13,619 bases of DNA from an uncultured Oscillibacter sp. Its GTDB lineage: Bacteria; Bacillota; Clostridia; Oscillospirales; Oscillospiraceae. The stretch covers positions 1 to 13,619 of the forward strand of contig URKI01000059.1 of NCBI GenBank assembly GCA_900548505.1, written 5' to 3'. Positions 13,353 to 13,619 of the stretch are shown piece after piece. Positions within the stretch are counted from its first letter, which is position 1. Every line of letters begins with the position of its first letter. The translations under genes and the position numbers were made by a program. The notes below the pieces were generated by a model that saw only the letters and a program-made list of their open reading frames with translations, was not told where the DNA came from and did not search any database.

Positions 13353-13377
13353 AAATATCAAGCAAAGAAGGCCGTAC

Positions 13378-13428
13378 AATACCCGGCGCATTTATTCATT
13401 GAATCCTGAAATAAATACGCCGGGTGTT
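13378..13428. repeat. Long hairpin between etfA and dctP
   Basis: AATACCCGGCGCATTTATT (13378-13396) is complementary to AATAAATACGCCGGGTGTT (13410-13428), a 19-bp stem with two G-T/A-C positions and a 13-base loop (13397-13409). No T-tract follows on either strand, so it is not a standard terminator. It may mark an RNA 3' end by another route, a processing site, or a protein-binding site. Confidence 0.7.
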
Positions 13429-13488
13429 GTCACTCGGTGGTTTTTATCAAATCACCGCATCAGTCCGGTTCCCAAAAACGTCTGATGC

Positions 13489-13619
13489 TTACTTCGCAGC
13501 CTTGGCGGCGCGAACGGCCTCGATCAGCAGCGGGGTGACCTTGAACAGGTCGCCGCAGATGCCGTAGTCGGCGATCTCGAAGATGGGAGCGGTCTCGTTC
13601 TTGTTCACGGCGATGATGC
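13489..13619 (-). CDS. etfA: Electron transfer flavoprotein alpha subunit, C-terminal end (truncated by window edge)
   Basis: Forty-two C-terminal residues ending at TAA (13491-13489). They read IIAVNKNETAPIFEIADYGI followed by CGDLFKVTPLLIEAVRAAKA, which is the conserved end of EtfA (IVAIN.D..APIF..ADYGIVGD.F.V.P.L...). This part belongs to the FAD-binding domain: the asparagine and the ADYGI.GD segment line the flavin pocket. EtfAB passes electrons from flavin dehydrogenases such as acyl-CoA or lactate dehydrogenases, and in anaerobes often takes part in electron bifurcation. The start, partner etfB and any dehydrogenase lie beyond the window. It is on the same strand as, and upstream of, dctPQM, with 226 non-coding bases between. 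A 7-bp hairpin (GCATCAG/CTGATGC, 13457-13488) directly follows its stop. Confidence 0.9.
   Translation of the reverse strand, partial: IIAVNKNETAPIFEIADYGICGDLFKVTPLLIEAVRAAKAAK

Noticed and set aside
13263..13391. N-terminal extension of DctP to 13391
   Set aside because: It would place 43 unrelated residues before a perfect lipoprotein signal peptide, and its start lies in the hairpin stem.
1..13619. CRISPR array, tRNA/rRNA genes, insertion sequences, riboswitches
   Set aside because: No regularly spaced repeats, no cloverleaf or rRNA-like sequence, no transposase or terminal inverted repeats, and no riboswitch core that I recognise were seen.

Overview
The window is a chromosomal segment with high GC content and dense coding. 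Four features suggest an anaerobic Firmicute of the clostridial Oscillospiraceae type (Flavonifractor/Lawsonibacter-like): strong AAGGAGG ribosome-binding sites, lipoprotein lipoboxes, AT-rich intergenic promoters, and a LafA/LafB-like glycolipid operon. This assignment is inference from gene content and base composition. The first 34 bases are not biological. They are the Illumina Nextera Read-1 transposase adapter, so the left edge is an untrimmed contig end and the first gene is truncated by it.

Layout. (1) 35-4152, plus strand: the 3' half of larC (nickel insertion into the lactate-racemase cofactor), an FmdE-family metalloprotein, and a complete BtuFCD/FecBCD-type metal-chelate ABC importer (lipoprotein, permease, ATPase). 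The genes overlap or nearly abut and end at an intrinsic terminator. I read this as a nickel or metal acquisition and insertion operon. (2) 4152-6145, plus strand: an ECF sigma factor, its HxxxCxxC membrane-anchored anti-sigma factor and two small membrane proteins, all translationally overlapped, with a possible autoregulatory ECF-type promoter in front and a strong terminator behind. (3) 6159-6890, plus strand: trmO, a tRNA t6A37 methyltransferase, as a single gene. It converges on the next operon through a 15-bp shared hairpin. (4) 6954-9972, minus strand: a three-gene glycolipid operon (LafA-like diacylglycerol glucosyltransferase, TVP38/TMEM64 membrane protein, LafB-like second glucosyltransferase). 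It is driven by a good sigma-A promoter whose start region is covered by a perfect 8-4-8 palindrome, a likely repressor operator. (5) 10118-13262, minus strand: a complete tripartite TRAP carboxylate transporter, in transcription order dctP, dctQ, dctM, with a terminator. The dctQ ribosome-binding site lies inside a hairpin just after dctP. (6) 13489-13619, minus strand: the C-terminal end of etfA (electron-transfer flavoprotein alpha), cut by the window edge, upstream of the TRAP genes.

There are no RNA genes, insertion sequences, CRISPR arrays or phage genes that I can support. All protein families are recognisable. The most interesting signals are regulatory (operator palindrome, sequestered Shine-Dalgarno, hairpins without T-tracts) and contextual (LarC beside FmdE and a BtuFCD-type importer; a TVP38 protein between two glycolipid glycosyltransferases). 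I found no convincing wholly new system.
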